A DNA stretch of 53,368 bases from Syntrophomonadaceae bacterium (lineage in GTDB: Bacteria; Bacillota; Syntrophomonadia; Syntrophomonadales; Syntrophomonadaceae), in NCBI GenBank assembly GCA_012729835.1, contig JAAYCK010000029.1, positions 1 through 53,368 of the forward strand, read 5' to 3'. Under the pieces are notes generated by a model, which saw only the letters and a program-made list of their open reading frames with translations, was not told the DNA's origin and ran no database searches. Positions 15,364 to 25,304 of the stretch are shown here, one piece after another (position 1 is the stretch's first letter; every line of letters starts with the position of its first letter). The position numbers and the translations under genes were made by a program.

Positions 15364-17163
15364 TTGCAGGAAAAAATACGCAATTTCAGCATAATAGCTC
15401 ATATCGATCACGGTAAATCTACCCTGGCTGACCGGCTGCTGGAGATGACCGGGGCGCTATCTCAACGCGAGATGCGCGAACAGTTCCTGGACAAAATGGA
15501 TCTGGAACGCGAAAAAGGCATAACCATAAAGCTGCAACCGGTGCGCCTGAAGTATAAAGCCCGCGACGGCGAGGAGTACATACTGAACCTGATCGATACT
15601 CCCGGGCATGTTGACTTTTCCTATGAAGTATCCCGCAGCCTGGCTGCCTGCGAGGGTGCCTTGCTGGTGGTTGATGCTTCTCAGGGCATTGAGGCGCAGA
15701 CCCTGGCTAATGTATATATGGCTATGGACCTCAACCTGGAAATCATCGGAGCTGTTAACAAGATCGATCTGCCTGGTGCTGAGCCCGAGACGGTTATGCA
15801 GGAGATGGAAAACGTATTAGGCCTCGATATAGCAGAAATAATGCCCATTTCAGCGAAACTGGGGACCGGGGTGGTCGACCTGATGGAAGCCATCGTGGAA
15901 CGCGTCCCGCCGCCGCAGGGAGATGAAGATGCTCCTTTGCAGGCCTTGATCTTTGACTCCTATTTCGATTCATATAAAGGGGCTATATCCTACATACGCG
16001 TAGTCTCCGGTAAGGTGCGCAAGGGTGAAGTTATCCGCATGATGTACAGCGGGAAGGAATATGAAGTAACTGAGATCGGGGTAGTATCACCGTATATGAC
16101 CGAGGTGCCTGAACTTAAAGCCGGCGAGGTAGGCTATCTGGTGGCCGGGATCAAGAACGTCAAGGATACCCGGGTGGGCGATACCATAACCAGTGCCAAT
16201 CGCAGGGCCAATCAACCACTGCCGGGCTATCAGGAAGTAAAGCCCATGGTCTATTGCGGGATATATCCTCTCGAAAACAGTGATTTTGAGAGGCTGCGGG
16301 ATGCCCTGGACAAACTGAAACTGAATGACGCTTCATTGTTTTATGAACCGGAAACATCTGATGCGCTGGGTTTTGGCTTCCGCTGCGGCTTCCTGGGACT
16401 GTTGCATCTGGAAATAGTACGTGAGCGCCTGGAACGGGAATATGATCTAAGCCTGCTGGCTACCGCTCCCAGTGTTATCTATAAGTTTAGGCTTACCGAC
16501 GGCAGTGAAATGTATATATCTAATCCCACCCACTGGCCGGCTCCCCAGAAGATCGATGAAATAATGGAACCCTATGTGAAGGCATCCATAATGGCACCCC
16601 ACGACTATGTCGGTGGCATCATGGAACTATGCCAGGAGAAAAGAGGTGTATTCGTGACCATGGAATACTTGACTCCTCACCGGGTTATGATGACTTACAA
16701 ACTACCTCTGGCAGAGATACTATATGATTTCTTCGATTCCCTGAAATCGCGAACCCGGGGCTATGCTTCACTTGATTACGAAGTAACTGGTTTCGAGGTC
16801 TCCAAGCTAGTCAAGGTGGATATTATGCTCAATGGAGAAGCAGTGGATGCCTTGAGTTTTATCGTCCACGATGATAAGGCCTATTACCGGGCCAGGGCTA
16901 TTGCTGAGAGGCTTAGGCGCATTATTCCCCGCCAGATGTATGAGGTAATAATCCAGGCATCTATTGGCAGTAAGATAATAGCCCGCGAGAATATAAAAGC
17001 CATGCGCAAGGACGTATTAGCCAAGTGCTATGGGGGCGATATCACCCGGAAAAAGAAGCTCCTGGAAAAGCAAAAAGAGGGCAAGAAGCGCATGAAACAG
17101 ATCGGCCATATTGAAGTTCCCAAGGATGCTTTTTTAAAGGTTATGAATATCGAAGAAGACTAA
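15364..17163 (+). CDS. lepA: Elongation factor 4 (ribosomal back-translocase LepA)
   Basis: LepA is a ribosome-dependent GTPase acting on stalled or mistranslocated ribosomes and in 30S biogenesis. The 599-residue protein has the normal length and order: G1 HIDHGKST (near residues 14-21), switch [10 protein letters not shown], the NKIDLP G4 motif, EF-G-like domains II, III and V ([14 protein letters not shown]), and the LepA-specific C-terminal domain with the Lys-rich [19 protein letters not shown] stretch. It starts with TTG 15364 behind GAGGAGGGG. It is transcribed with hemW about 160 bases downstream and has its own promoter. Confidence 0.97.
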   Translation: MQEKIRNFSIIAHIDHGKSTLADRLLEMTGALSQREMREQFLDKMDLEREKGITIKLQPVRLKYKARDGEEYILNLIDTPGHVDFSYEVSRSLAACEGALLVVDASQGIEAQTLANVYMAMDLNLEIIGAVNKIDLPGAEPETVMQEMENVLGLDIAEIMPISAKLGTGVVDLMEAIVERVPPPQGDEDAPLQALIFDSYFDSYKGAISYIRVVSGKVRKGEVIRMMYSGKEYEVTEIGVVSPYMTEVPELKAGEVGYLVAGIKNVKDTRVGDTITSANRRANQPLPGYQEVKPMVYCGIYPLENSDFERLRDALDKLKLNDASLFYEPETSDALGFGFRCGFLGLLHLEIVRERLEREYDLSLLATAPSVIYKFRLTDGSEMYISNPTHWPAPQKIDEIMEPYVKASIMAPHDYVGGIMELCQEKRGVFVTMEYLTPHRVMMTYKLPLAEILYDFFDSLKSRTRGYASLDYEVTGFEVSKLVKVDIMLNGEAVDALSFIVHDDKAYYRARAIAERLRRIIPRQMYEVIIQASIGSKIIARENIKAMRKDVLAKCYGGDITRKKKLLEKQKEGKKRMKQIGHIEVPKDAFLKVMNIEED

Positions 17164-17213
17164 CCAACCGCAGTGATGGCAATATATATTTAATCGTTAT
17201 GCCAAAAAACGTT

Positions 17214-17236
17214 GGGGCGGATATAGAATCCGCCCC
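17214..17236. repeat. GC-rich palindromic hairpin in the lepA-hemW gap
   Basis: GGGGCGGAT (17214-17222) pairs with ATCCGCCCC (17228-17236) around a five-base loop. No T-run follows on the plus strand, so it is not an obvious terminator. I recall similar GGGCGGAT...ATCCGCCC palindromes dispersed in other bacterial genomes, which suggests a REP-like element. Confidence 0.5.
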
Positions 17237-17325
17237 TACAAACATTACACCTTAACATTCCGTCGCGCTTGTCATCGCCTTCATATCCTGATGTCTATCC
17301 GTGCTGTTTAAAGGAGTGAACCAGA

Positions 17326-18489
17326 TTGTCTTCAGGATTTGCTTCATTATTACCACAATGCATATACATCCACATACCCTTCTGCCTCAAGAAGTGCGGT
17401 TACTGTGATTTTTATTCGCTGGCCGGAGCCTCGGCTGATGTGCTGGAAAGGTATACCCAAGCCTTGCTTACCGAAATAGACCAGCAGGCGACCAAAATGC
17501 CTGATACTATTATCCGCAGCATATATTTCGGAGGGGGCACCCCCAGTTTGCTGGCTGGCCAGCAGATAGAAAGCATCCTGGCTCGTGTCCGTTCACGTTT
17601 TAGGGTCGATCCTGGAGCGGAGATAACCCTGGAGGCCAATCCAGCTACACTGGATCGAGAAAAGCTATCATCAATAATGGGCTCCGGAGTCAACCGCCTT
17701 TCCCTTGGCGTACAGAGCTTTTCAGATGATGAGCTGCGTATGCTGGGACGGGTCCATAGCAGTAATGACGTGTTCAGAACCATTGAGCTGGTCCAGAGTC
17801 TTGGCCTGAAAAACTATAATATGGATTTAATTTATGGTCTTCCGGGGCAGTCTATAAGGGGATGGCTTTATAACCTGGAACAGGCAGTGAGCTGCCGACC
17901 TGCCCATATCTCCATGTACCTGCTGCAGTTGGATCCCTGTACGCCTATGGGCCGGGAGACTGCAGCTGGTCGGTTGATCCTGCCCGATGACGAACTGGAA
18001 GCTCAGATGTATTATTCGGGGATCGATTACCTGAACGGCAAAGGTTATCAGCAGTATGAGATATCTAACCTGAGCCTCAGCGGAGCCGAGTGCCGCCACA
18101 ACATATTTTATTGGCAGTCTGCACCCTACCTGGGGCTGGGCGCCGGAGCTGTCAGCTTTGGGGGAGGTCGCCGCTGGAGGAATCAAGCAGACGTCAAGGC
18201 CTATCTGGAGAACTTGTCGGTTAATAGGGCAGTCCCGGTCGAGGAATTGGAGAGTATGGACGATAACGGCCTGGTAAGCGATGCCTTAATACTTGGGCTC
18301 AGAATGACGGAGGGCATCGATTTAGAGTATTTTGCCGTGCGTTTCGGGGTGGATCTTACGCGTCAATACGAATCAGTGATCGAGCTTTGCCGGGCAAGGG
18401 GTTTGCTGGAAGTTGAGCATGGGCGGCTTTTTTTGACCAGAGCAGGCTATTTCCTCTCCAATGAAGTTTTGTGCCGATTTATGGCGTGA
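17326..18489 (+). CDS. hemW: Radical SAM heme chaperone HemW (coproporphyrinogen-oxidase-like)
   Basis: HemW binds heme and S-adenosylmethionine and is thought to deliver heme to respiratory proteins. It was long misnamed HemN. The 387-residue protein has the iron-sulfur motif C20-x3-C24-x2-C27 within FCLKKCGYCDFY, the glycine-rich IYFGGGTPSLL, and NRLSLGVQSFSDDELRMLGR. The N-terminal extension with the extra cysteine used by true HemN is missing. A TTG at 17326 follows AAGGAGTGA with good spacing. It sits between lepA and hrcA, the usual place in Firmicutes. Confidence 0.93.
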   Translation: MSSGFASLLPQCIYIHIPFCLKKCGYCDFYSLAGASADVLERYTQALLTEIDQQATKMPDTIIRSIYFGGGTPSLLAGQQIESILARVRSRFRVDPGAEITLEANPATLDREKLSSIMGSGVNRLSLGVQSFSDDELRMLGRVHSSNDVFRTIELVQSLGLKNYNMDLIYGLPGQSIRGWLYNLEQAVSCRPAHISMYLLQLDPCTPMGRETAAGRLILPDDELEAQMYYSGIDYLNGKGYQQYEISNLSLSGAECRHNIFYWQSAPYLGLGAGAVSFGGGRRWRNQADVKAYLENLSVNRAVPVEELESMDDNGLVSDALILGLRMTEGIDLEYFAVRFGVDLTRQYESVIELCRARGLLEVEHGRLFLTRAGYFLSNEVLCRFMA

Positions 18490-18497
18490 ATGTATTC

Positions 18498-18526
18498 TTG
18501 ACAAAGACTCTTGCAGATGATATTTT
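18498..18526 (+). promoter_or_regulatory. Sigma-A promoter of the hrcA-grpE-dnaK-dnaJ operon
   Basis: A perfect TTGACA (18498-18503) lies 17 bases before TATTTT (18521-18526). The CIRCE operator begins about 13 bases after the -10, which places it over the transcription start. Confidence 0.7.
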
Positions 18527-18539
18527 TTTGTTAAAGTAG

Positions 18540-18566
18540 TTAGCACTCTCCGGGGGCGAGTGCTAA
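18540..18566 (+). promoter_or_regulatory. CIRCE operator (HrcA binding site)
   Basis: The inverted repeat TTAGCACTC (18540-18548), nine-base spacer, GAGTGCTAA (18558-18566) matches the CIRCE consensus exactly. It lies just downstream of the promoter and 16 bases before hrcA, so the HrcA repressor controls its own operon. Confidence 0.97.
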
Positions 18567-18581
18567 CAGACAGGTGATAAT

Positions 18582-19604
18582 ATGGATCTTGATGAGAGGA
18601 AAAAAAGGATTCTGGAATCCATAATCAAGGATTATGTTGAGACTGCCGAACCGGTTGGGTCGCGTGCGGTAGTAAAAAAGCATGATCTTAAGATCAGCCC
18701 GGCTACAGTCAGAAATGAGATGGCTGATCTGGAAGAGATGGGTTTCCTAGAACAGCCACATACTTCAGCTGGACGGATACCTTCAGAACAAGGCTTTAGA
18801 TATTTCGTAGACTGGATGATGGAAAAAGAACATCTTTCAGACAACGAGATGGAGATGCTCCAGAAGGTACTGACTGATAATAATCATGAATGGCACGAGA
18901 TTGCTCAATCTATAGGCAATTTTTTAGCGCAGGCCACCAGCTATACTTCCTTTGTTATTGTCCCGGCCATTACCCTGTCAGATTTCAAATACATTCAACT
19001 GGTGCCGGTCGATGCCAATCGGGCACTGGTTTTAATGGTGACTGAACCCGGAGTCATTATGCACCGGAAGATCGAGGTACCCGATAAGGTGTCTACGGAG
19101 GATCTCGACCAGTTGAGTAAGACTTTCACCCACGTGCTGGGTGGAAAGAAACCCGGTGAGGTAAGACGCAGCGATCTCTCCCTGCTGAGGGACCGTTTAA
19201 GACAGAAAAAGCAGATCATTGATCGAGTCCTTGATGTTATCGATAATTTACTCGACAACTCGGCAGGTGAAAAAGTTGTGGTAAGTGGAGCGCTAAATAT
19301 TCTCAATGAACCTGAATTCAAGGATATTGAGAAAATCAAGCGGGTATTGGCCATCCTGGAAGAAGATGAGCGCCTCCGCCATATCATTCCCGACCAGATC
19401 AACGAAGACGTAAATATTAGAATTGGCAAAGAAAATGAAGTAGAGGATATCAAGGAGATGAGCCTGGTATTCGCCGGGTATAAGACTCTTGGCGAAATGG
19501 GGAAAATAGGTCTCATAGGGCCGGTCCGTATGGAGTATTGGAAGGCTGCCGGATCTGTCGAGTCAGTGCGCTCTATTGTTGAAGATGTTATCAAGAGATC
19601 CTAA
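18582..19604 (+). CDS. hrcA: Heat-inducible transcription repressor HrcA
   Basis: HrcA binds CIRCE and represses chaperone operons, and is released when GroEL is occupied by unfolded protein. The 340-residue protein has the N-terminal winged helix ([20 protein letters not shown] followed by [26 protein letters not shown] and [18 protein letters not shown], residues about 5-80). A GAF-like middle and a dimerisation region follow, with the conserved C-terminal [13 protein letters not shown]. It is the first gene of the operon, directly behind CIRCE. Confidence 0.97.
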   Translation: MDLDERKKRILESIIKDYVETAEPVGSRAVVKKHDLKISPATVRNEMADLEEMGFLEQPHTSAGRIPSEQGFRYFVDWMMEKEHLSDNEMEMLQKVLTDNNHEWHEIAQSIGNFLAQATSYTSFVIVPAITLSDFKYIQLVPVDANRALVLMVTEPGVIMHRKIEVPDKVSTEDLDQLSKTFTHVLGGKKPGEVRRSDLSLLRDRLRQKKQIIDRVLDVIDNLLDNSAGEKVVVSGALNILNEPEFKDIEKIKRVLAILEEDERLRHIIPDQINEDVNIRIGKENEVEDIKEMSLVFAGYKTLGEMGKIGLIGPVRMEYWKAAGSVESVRSIVEDVIKRS

Positions 19605-19609
19605 ATGCG

Positions 19610-19647
19610 AAAGACGAAGCCAGGTGCACCCTGGATGGGCGTCTTTT
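19610..19647 (+). terminator. Two-part hairpin between hrcA and grpE
   Basis: AAAGACG (19610-19616) pairs with CGTCTTT (19640-19646), enclosing CCAGG/CCTGG (19620-19624, 19630-19634). TTTT closes the structure. It may attenuate transcription or be an mRNA-processing or stability element, as described for other dnaK operons. Confidence 0.5.
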
Positions 19648-19759
19648 ACCATACACAGGACCTGGATTTGAACTGTTTTAGTGTATTCAGGTAAACACCA
19701 ATAAAAATTCAGAATCAATAATATGACCTGACGATATCCTAGATTAGAGGTGATTTGCA

Positions 19760-20326
19760 GTGGAGAAAAGCGATGCCAATACCCCCCAGAATGGCTACAT
19801 AGATGGGGAAAGGGCAGATGAATCTGCTGATGATAATCAGTATGTACCGGAACCAGACGAGTTGACCCTGTTAAAAGAGGAAGTGGCGAAACTAAAGGAG
19901 GAGGCCAAGAGGAACTACGACCAATACCTGCGGGCTCTGGCCGATGCCGATAATATTCGCAAACGGATGCAGCGCGATAAGGAAGAATACATGAAGTATT
20001 CTATGCTTCCCTTGATTAAAAATCTGTTGCCGGTAATGGATGATCTAGAGCGAGCTATCCAGGCTGCAGGTACCAGCCGGGACTACGAGAGCCTTAGCAA
20101 AGGAGTGGAGATGATTAACCGGCGTCTGCAGGACATAATTCGTGAGCAAGACGTAGTTGTTATCGAAACCGGGGGGCAGATCTTTGATCCGCAATTCCAT
20201 CAGGCACTGGTGGTGGAAGAAAACCCGGACCTTGAAGAGAATACGATACTGGAGGAACTGCAGAAGGGTTATATCATGCACGGTCGGATCATCAGACCCA
20301 GTCTGGTCAAGGTAAGCACTAAATAG
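19760..20326 (+). CDS. grpE: Nucleotide exchange factor GrpE
   Basis: GrpE releases ADP from DnaK and so drives the chaperone cycle. The 188-residue protein has an acidic disordered N-terminus, a long coiled coil (about residues 32-95, LKEEVAKLKEEAKRNYDQYLR), and the C-terminal beta domain ending with GYIMHGRIIRPSLVKVS, the GrpE signature. The start is GTG 19760, eight bases behind AGAGGTGA. It lies between hrcA and dnaK and is expressed from the CIRCE promoter. Confidence 0.96.
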   Translation: MEKSDANTPQNGYIDGERADESADDNQYVPEPDELTLLKEEVAKLKEEAKRNYDQYLRALADADNIRKRMQRDKEEYMKYSMLPLIKNLLPVMDDLERAIQAAGTSRDYESLSKGVEMINRRLQDIIREQDVVVIETGGQIFDPQFHQALVVEENPDLEENTILEELQKGYIMHGRIIRPSLVKVSTK

Positions 20327-20368
20327 ATGTAAATCAATTTTTGATAAATCATGGAGGTGTTATTACAA

Positions 20369-22168
20369 ATGGGTAAGGTTGTAGGGATTGATTTAGGTAC
20401 TACCAATTCAGTAATAGCGGTAATGGAGGGTAGTGAGGCGGTTGTTATCCCCAATGCGGAAGGTGAAAGGATAACCCCTTCGGTGGTTGGCTTTTCCAAG
20501 ACCAACGAGCGCCTGGTAGGCCGGGTTGCCAAACGGCAGGCTATCACTAATCCGGAGCGGACCGTTGTATCGATCAAACGCAAAATGGGCACGGATTTCC
20601 GTGTAAATATCGACGACAAGAAGTATACACCCCAGGAGATTTCCGCTATGGTCCTGCAGAAAATGAAGACTGATGCCGAGGCCTATCTGGGTGAAAAGAT
20701 CACCCAGGCCGTAATCACAGTCCCGGCCTATTTCACGGACTCTCAGCGTCAGGCTACCAAGGATGCTGGTAAGATCGCCGGGTTAGAGGTGCTTCGCATC
20801 ATTAATGAGCCCACCGCAGCAGCCTTGGCCTACGGACTTGATAAACAGGAGAACCAGACTATCCTGGTCTTCGATTTAGGTGGTGGCACCTTTGACGTAT
20901 CCATTCTGGAGATAGGTGACGGGGTTTTTGAGGTCAAGGCTACCAGTGGCAACAACCGCCTCGGCGGCGACGATTTCGATGATAAGATCATCGACTGGCT
21001 GGTACAAGAATTCAAAAAAGAGCAGGGTGTGGATCTCAAAGGTGACAAAATGGCCATGCACCGTCTGAAAGAAGCGGCGGAAAAGGCTAAACATGAACTA
21101 TCTGGTGTTCTGACTACTGATATAAACATACCTTATATAACAGCAACCGCCGAAGGCCCCCTCCACCTGGAGAAGGCTCTGACTCGGGCTAAGTTCAACG
21201 ACATGACGGCTGATTTGGTGGAGAAGACAATGGGACCCACCCGCCAGGCCATGAAAGATTCTGGTCTCAAACCAGAACAGATTGACAAGGTGCTGATGGT
21301 AGGCGGTTCTACCCGGATTCCGGCGGTTCAGGATGCTATTCGCAACTTCTTGGGCAAAGAGCCTTTCAAAGGCATCAACCCTGATGAGGTTGTGGCAGTA
21401 GGTGCTGCTATTCAGGCCGGGGTGTTATCCGGTGATGTTACAGATGTGGTACTGCTGGACGTTACTCCGCTATCACTGGGTATTGAGACATTGGGTGGCG
21501 TTTTCACCCGCATTATCGAGCGTAATACCACCATACCGGCAGGCAAGAGCCAGGTATTCACTACTGCCGCCGATAACCAGACTTCGGTAGACATTCATGT
21601 TCTGCAGGGCGAACGCAAGCTGGCCGGCAACAATGTGACCCTGGGCCGTTTCCAATTGACCGGCATCCCTCCGGCACCGCGCAACGTCCCGCAGATCGAG
21701 GTTAAGTTTGATATCGACGTAAACGGCATAGTCCATGTAACTGCGAAGGACCTGGCTACTCAGAAAGAACAGAGGATCACTATTACTTCATCTGGCGGGC
21801 TTAGTGACGATGAAATCAAACGGATGGTAGATGATGCTGAACGCTATGCTGAGGAAGACGAAGCCCGTCTCAAGGAGATTGAAGTTAGGAATAACGGTGA
21901 CAGTATGGTCTATCAGGCAGAAAAGACGCTAAAGGACCTGGGTGATAATATAGATGCCGAAGACAAGGAGAAGATTGAGGCAGCCAAAGCTGAACTGAGC
22001 GAGGCCCTGACCGGAAATGATATGGCACTCATTGAAGCCAAGACGGAAGCGCTTACCGAGGCCATATATGCAGTTAGTTCCAAAATGTATGAGCAAGCCA
22101 ATCCGGGAGCACCTGGTGATGACAATACCTTTGATGCTGATTACAACATTCCCGATGATGACAAATAA
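20369..22168 (+). CDS. dnaK: Chaperone protein DnaK (Hsp70)
   Basis: DnaK is the ATP-driven Hsp70 that binds unfolded segments together with DnaJ and GrpE. The 599-residue protein begins [20 protein letters not shown] and carries [25 protein letters not shown] and [14 protein letters not shown] in the nucleotide-binding domain. The substrate domain and lid follow, with an acidic tail ([17 protein letters not shown]). The ATG at 20351 in the same frame overlaps the GGAGGTG ribosome site; the ATG at 20369 has correct spacing and gives the normal N-terminus. Confidence 0.98.
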   Translation: MGKVVGIDLGTTNSVIAVMEGSEAVVIPNAEGERITPSVVGFSKTNERLVGRVAKRQAITNPERTVVSIKRKMGTDFRVNIDDKKYTPQEISAMVLQKMKTDAEAYLGEKITQAVITVPAYFTDSQRQATKDAGKIAGLEVLRIINEPTAAALAYGLDKQENQTILVFDLGGGTFDVSILEIGDGVFEVKATSGNNRLGGDDFDDKIIDWLVQEFKKEQGVDLKGDKMAMHRLKEAAEKAKHELSGVLTTDINIPYITATAEGPLHLEKALTRAKFNDMTADLVEKTMGPTRQAMKDSGLKPEQIDKVLMVGGSTRIPAVQDAIRNFLGKEPFKGINPDEVVAVGAAIQAGVLSGDVTDVVLLDVTPLSLGIETLGGVFTRIIERNTTIPAGKSQVFTTAADNQTSVDIHVLQGERKLAGNNVTLGRFQLTGIPPAPRNVPQIEVKFDIDVNGIVHVTAKDLATQKEQRITITSSGGLSDDEIKRMVDDAERYAEEDEARLKEIEVRNNGDSMVYQAEKTLKDLGDNIDAEDKEKIEAAKAELSEALTGNDMALIEAKTEALTEAIYAVSSKMYEQANPGAPGDDNTFDADYNIPDDDK

Positions 22169-22186
22169 TTAAAAACCCGTAGCTTA

Positions 22187-22232
22187 ACGGTTCTCCGGTC
22201 CCTTTGCATTGACAGGGGGGCAGGAGAGCCGT
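22187..22232 (+). terminator. Hairpin between dnaK and dnaJ
   Basis: ACGGTTCTCC (22187-22196) pairs with GGAGAGCCGT (22223-22232), with one wobble, around a loop that can fold further (CCCT/AGGG). No strong T-run follows, so partial termination or transcript processing is likelier than full termination. Confidence 0.5.
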
Positions 22233-22233
22233 C

Positions 22234-22260
22234 TTGTTCAAATGGGTATTATGATATAAT
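22234..22260 (+). promoter_or_regulatory. Possible secondary promoter before dnaJ
   Basis: A perfect TATAAT (22255-22260) lies 15 bases after TTGTTC (22234-22239). The spacing is short, so this is only a candidate internal promoter of the heat-shock operon. Confidence 0.35.
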
Positions 22261-22298
22261 AAAACCTGATTATACCTGGACCAGGAAGGTGAAGAGTT

Positions 22299-23426
22299 AT
22301 GGCCACTAAACGAGATTATTACGAGTTGCTGGGAGTATCCCGCAACGCGACGCCTGAGGAGATCAAGTCAGCCTATCGTAAAATGGCCCGCAAATATCAT
22401 CCCGATGTTAACCGGGAAGATGAAAATGCCTCGGAGAAATTCAAAGAAATAAATGATGCCTATGAAGTTCTGAGCGATCCCCAAAAGAGATCGGCTTATG
22501 ACACCTATGGTCATGATGCCTTTGATCCTACTAAAACAGGTGGATTTGGCGGCGGTTTTGGCGAAGGTATGGGCGGATTCGGTGATATCTTCGATCTGCT
22601 GTTCGGTGGTGGAGGTGGCGGACGCCGGGCCAGGAGCGGTCCTCAGCGAGGAGCAGACCGTGAATTGCGTATGGATATCAATTTTGAAGATGCGGTATTC
22701 GGACTTCAGAAGGAGATCGAGGTTACCCGGGTAGAGCAATGTGAACACTGTAAAGGCAATGGAGCAGAACCGGGAACACCTATAAAAACCTGCAGTACCT
22801 GCCAGGGCACCGGTCAGGCCAGGACGGTTCAGAGTACGCCATTCGGACGTTTTGAGACCGTCCGACCCTGCACCAAGTGTGGCGGCGAAGGAAAGACCAT
22901 TGAGAAACCATGCTCTGAGTGCAAGGGCACCGGAAGTACCAGAAAGACCCGTCGTATCGATGTTCGCATACCAGCCGGGATCGACAGTGGTTCACGACTG
23001 CGCATACAAGGTGAGGGAGAACAAGGCTTCAGAGGTGGCCCGCCCGGAGACCTCTTTATCAGTATCGGTGTAAAACCACATGCGACTTTCAAACGTGATG
23101 GCTATACTCTGATTACCACGGTGGAGGTCGATTTTGTTCAGGCAGCTTTGGGCAGCGAAATGAACATACCTTTGTTGGGGGGGGCCTCGCACAAATTAAC
23201 CATACCTGAGGGGACTCAACCTGGTGATGTGATAACCGTCAGAAGTAAGGGGATACCTTACCTGCATAGCCACCGCCAGGGAGATCTGAAGGTAATCATC
23301 AAGGTTACCATTCCTAAAAAGTTGTCCAAGAAGCAGAAGGAAATGCTGCAGAGCTTTCATAATGATGAAAAGCCGAATAAAAAAGAAAAAGGGATTATCG
23401 ATAAAATGAAAGATGCAATGGGATAG
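22299..23426 (+). CDS. dnaJ: Chaperone protein DnaJ (Hsp40)
   Basis: DnaJ delivers substrates to DnaK and stimulates its ATPase. The 375-residue protein has the J domain (residues 1-70, with the HPD triad in ARKYHPDVN) and a Gly/Phe-rich region around 78-110. The zinc-binding module has four CxxCxGxG copies ([32 protein letters not shown]), followed by C-terminal substrate-binding domains. This is the complete type I architecture. The ATG follows an AGGAAGGTGAAG ribosome site, and prmA starts 12 bases after its stop. Confidence 0.97.
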   Translation: MATKRDYYELLGVSRNATPEEIKSAYRKMARKYHPDVNREDENASEKFKEINDAYEVLSDPQKRSAYDTYGHDAFDPTKTGGFGGGFGEGMGGFGDIFDLLFGGGGGGRRARSGPQRGADRELRMDINFEDAVFGLQKEIEVTRVEQCEHCKGNGAEPGTPIKTCSTCQGTGQARTVQSTPFGRFETVRPCTKCGGEGKTIEKPCSECKGTGSTRKTRRIDVRIPAGIDSGSRLRIQGEGEQGFRGGPPGDLFISIGVKPHATFKRDGYTLITTVEVDFVQAALGSEMNIPLLGGASHKLTIPEGTQPGDVITVRSKGIPYLHSHRQGDLKVIIKVTIPKKLSKKQKEMLQSFHNDEKPNKKEKGIIDKMKDAMG

Positions 23427-23437
23427 GAGTGCCGGCA

Positions 23438-24361
23438 GTGAATTGGAAAGAAATCAGCGTACTGACTGGAGGAATATGCGTAGAAGCGATTGCGGGGATA
23501 TTTCATCGTCTGGGGTCCGGCGGTGTGGTGATCGAAGATCCCCAGGGAGCGCGCAAATACATCAATAAGGAACCTTGGGTGGCTGATTCAGTTTCCCCGG
23601 ATTTCCTTGATCACAATTTTGTTGTTGTAAAAGCCTACTTTCACGAGGACCGTGAGATATTAGATGAGATCTACTCCTGCCTGGATATAGTCAGAGACAA
23701 TTTCGGGGTGGAATGTAAGGTATATATCGACGAGGTCCGGGATGAGGACTGGGAACAAAACTGGAAAAAATACTATCATACCTTCAAAGTCGGGGATCGC
23801 CTGGTGATAAAGCCTTCCTGGGAGGAATATACTGTCCAACCCGGCGAGGTGGTCATTGAATTGGACCCGGGCATGGCTTTCGGAACTGGTATCCATGCCT
23901 CGACCCGCTTCTGCCTCAAGTTCATCGATAAGTACATAAAAGGTGGGGAAACCATTATCGATGCCGGTTGCGGATCAGGCATCCTCTCTATTGGCGCTGT
24001 GAAACTGGGTGCTAAATCTGTATTTGGCATGGATGTGGATCCCGTGGCTATAATAGTAGCTCGGGAAAACATAAAGATCAACGGACTACAGGATCGTATC
24101 GAAGTATGCGAAGGTGATATTGTCGAGAATCTCCAGGGGCGTCAGGCTGATATGATTCTGGCCAATATTACAGCGGAACTAGTCAATATGGTGATTCCTG
24201 AAGCTGCACCGGTGCTGCGTTCAGGTGGTTATCTCTTCGGTTCGGGCATAGTCGACAGCCGCTGGCCAGGAGTACAGCAGCAGTTGGAGAAATACGGCTT
24301 CGAAATCGTCGAGGTCCTGAACGACATTGACTGGGTCGGCGTGGCGGCCCGAAAGAAGTAA
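23438..24361 (+). CDS. prmA: Ribosomal protein L11 methyltransferase
   Basis: PrmA trimethylates ribosomal protein L11 using S-adenosylmethionine. The 307-residue protein has an N-terminal substrate-recognition domain and a class I methyltransferase domain with DPGMAFGTGIHAST, motif I IIDAGCGSGILSIGAV, GMDVDPVAI, and LANITAEL as motif IV. Two GTG starts are in frame; 23438 lies eight bases behind GGAG and gives the usual MNWKEI start, while 23429 overlaps that ribosome site. It follows dnaJ closely, the common order in Clostridia and bacilli. Confidence 0.94.
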   Translation: MNWKEISVLTGGICVEAIAGIFHRLGSGGVVIEDPQGARKYINKEPWVADSVSPDFLDHNFVVVKAYFHEDREILDEIYSCLDIVRDNFGVECKVYIDEVRDEDWEQNWKKYYHTFKVGDRLVIKPSWEEYTVQPGEVVIELDPGMAFGTGIHASTRFCLKFIDKYIKGGETIIDAGCGSGILSIGAVKLGAKSVFGMDVDPVAIIVARENIKINGLQDRIEVCEGDIVENLQGRQADMILANITAELVNMVIPEAAPVLRSGGYLFGSGIVDSRWPGVQQQLEKYGFEIVEVLNDIDWVGVAARKK

Positions 24362-24393
24362 AGGGAGACGGAATAGACGCAGAAGGACGAACG

Positions 24394-24494
24394 GACGCAG
24401 ATAACGCAGATTTTAAGATTAACGCAGTCCTTTTTTGTGGATGGAAACTATACAGTTTTCAGCGTAAATCCAATTAATCAGCGTTATCTGCGTC
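24394..24494. repeat. ACGCAGAT-type repeat with 14-base inverted copy in the prmA-rsmE gap
   Basis: Repeated GACGCAGA/ACGCAGAT units occur between 24375 and 24430. GACGCAGATAACGC (24394-24407) has a perfect inverted partner GCGTTATCTGCGTC (24481-24494). Related CACAGAT units lie at 34335 and 39643, so this is a dispersed intergenic repeat type in this genome. Confidence 0.6.
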
Positions 24495-24519
24495 TAATAA
24501 AAACCTGGGGGTGTGTTGA

Positions 24520-25266
24520 GTGCACCGCTTTTTTGTTTCTGGCGAGAATATTCGGGCTGGGCGGGTGGTTTTTGACTCGGGCGAAGCTCGTCATATCGAA
24601 CGTGTTCTGCGCCTGGGGGCGGGGGACAGCGTCATGGTCTTTGACGGCAGCGGGTATGAGTATCTGGTGCGTTTGAATGAACAGGGAAGAGACCGCCTCG
24701 CCGGGGAAGTAATCGAAAAAGCCTATATTGATCGGGAGACAGCATCCAGTGTGTACCTGGTCCAGGGCTTGGGCAAGGGCGATAAAATGGATACCATCAT
24801 CCAAAAGGCAGTAGAGATTGGAGTCAAGGCGGTATACCCGTTGGCCTGTGAGCGGAGTGTAGTGCGACTGGAGGGCGACAAGGCGGTTAAACGGGTAGAG
24901 CGCTGGCAGGAGATCGCGGTCGAAGCCTGTAAACAATGCCGCCGCAATGTGGTGCCCGAAATCAAGCCGGTCATCGAATTGACTGCCTTATGCCAGGAGA
25001 TGCATGGTAAATGTGCACTGATGCTTTATGAGAAGGAACAGGAACTCGGGATCTCGAATTATCTAAAGAGCAATGAACGGGAACTGGCCGGAAAAGAGCT
25101 TTTCTTACTGGTAGGACCGGAGGGAGGCTTCAGCCCGACTGAGGTGGAGATGGCGCGGCAACACGGCTGCACTACCGTTACATTGGGTTCCCGCATCCTG
25201 CGCACGGAAACGGCCGGAATCGTGGCCGCGAGTATTATCCTGTATGAGCTAGGTGATCTAGGATAA
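24520..25266 (+). CDS. rsmE: 16S rRNA (uracil-1498-N3)-methyltransferase
   Basis: RsmE methylates U1498 of 16S rRNA in the assembled small subunit. The 248-residue protein is a SPOUT-class enzyme. It has an N-terminal PUA-like domain (HRFFVSGENIRAGRV...GEARHIERVLRL), LVQGLGKGDKMDTIIQKAVEIG, and the C-terminal trefoil-knot motifs LLVGPEGGFSPTEVE and TLGSRILRTETA. The start is GTG 24520 after GGGGGTG. It continues the prmA-rsmE-mtaB run downstream of the heat-shock genes. Confidence 0.94.
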   Translation: MHRFFVSGENIRAGRVVFDSGEARHIERVLRLGAGDSVMVFDGSGYEYLVRLNEQGRDRLAGEVIEKAYIDRETASSVYLVQGLGKGDKMDTIIQKAVEIGVKAVYPLACERSVVRLEGDKAVKRVERWQEIAVEACKQCRRNVVPEIKPVIELTALCQEMHGKCALMLYEKEQELGISNYLKSNERELAGKELFLLVGPEGGFSPTEVEMARQHGCTTVTLGSRILRTETAGIVAASIILYELGDLG

Positions 25267-25304
25267 TATGAAAGCATAGGAGATGACATAAGAAGGGTGA
25301 CGAA

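Noticed and set aside
18995-19594. 199-codon antisense frame inside hrcA
   Set aside because: Ser/Arg/Thr-rich complement of a certain hrcA; no start signals or family features.
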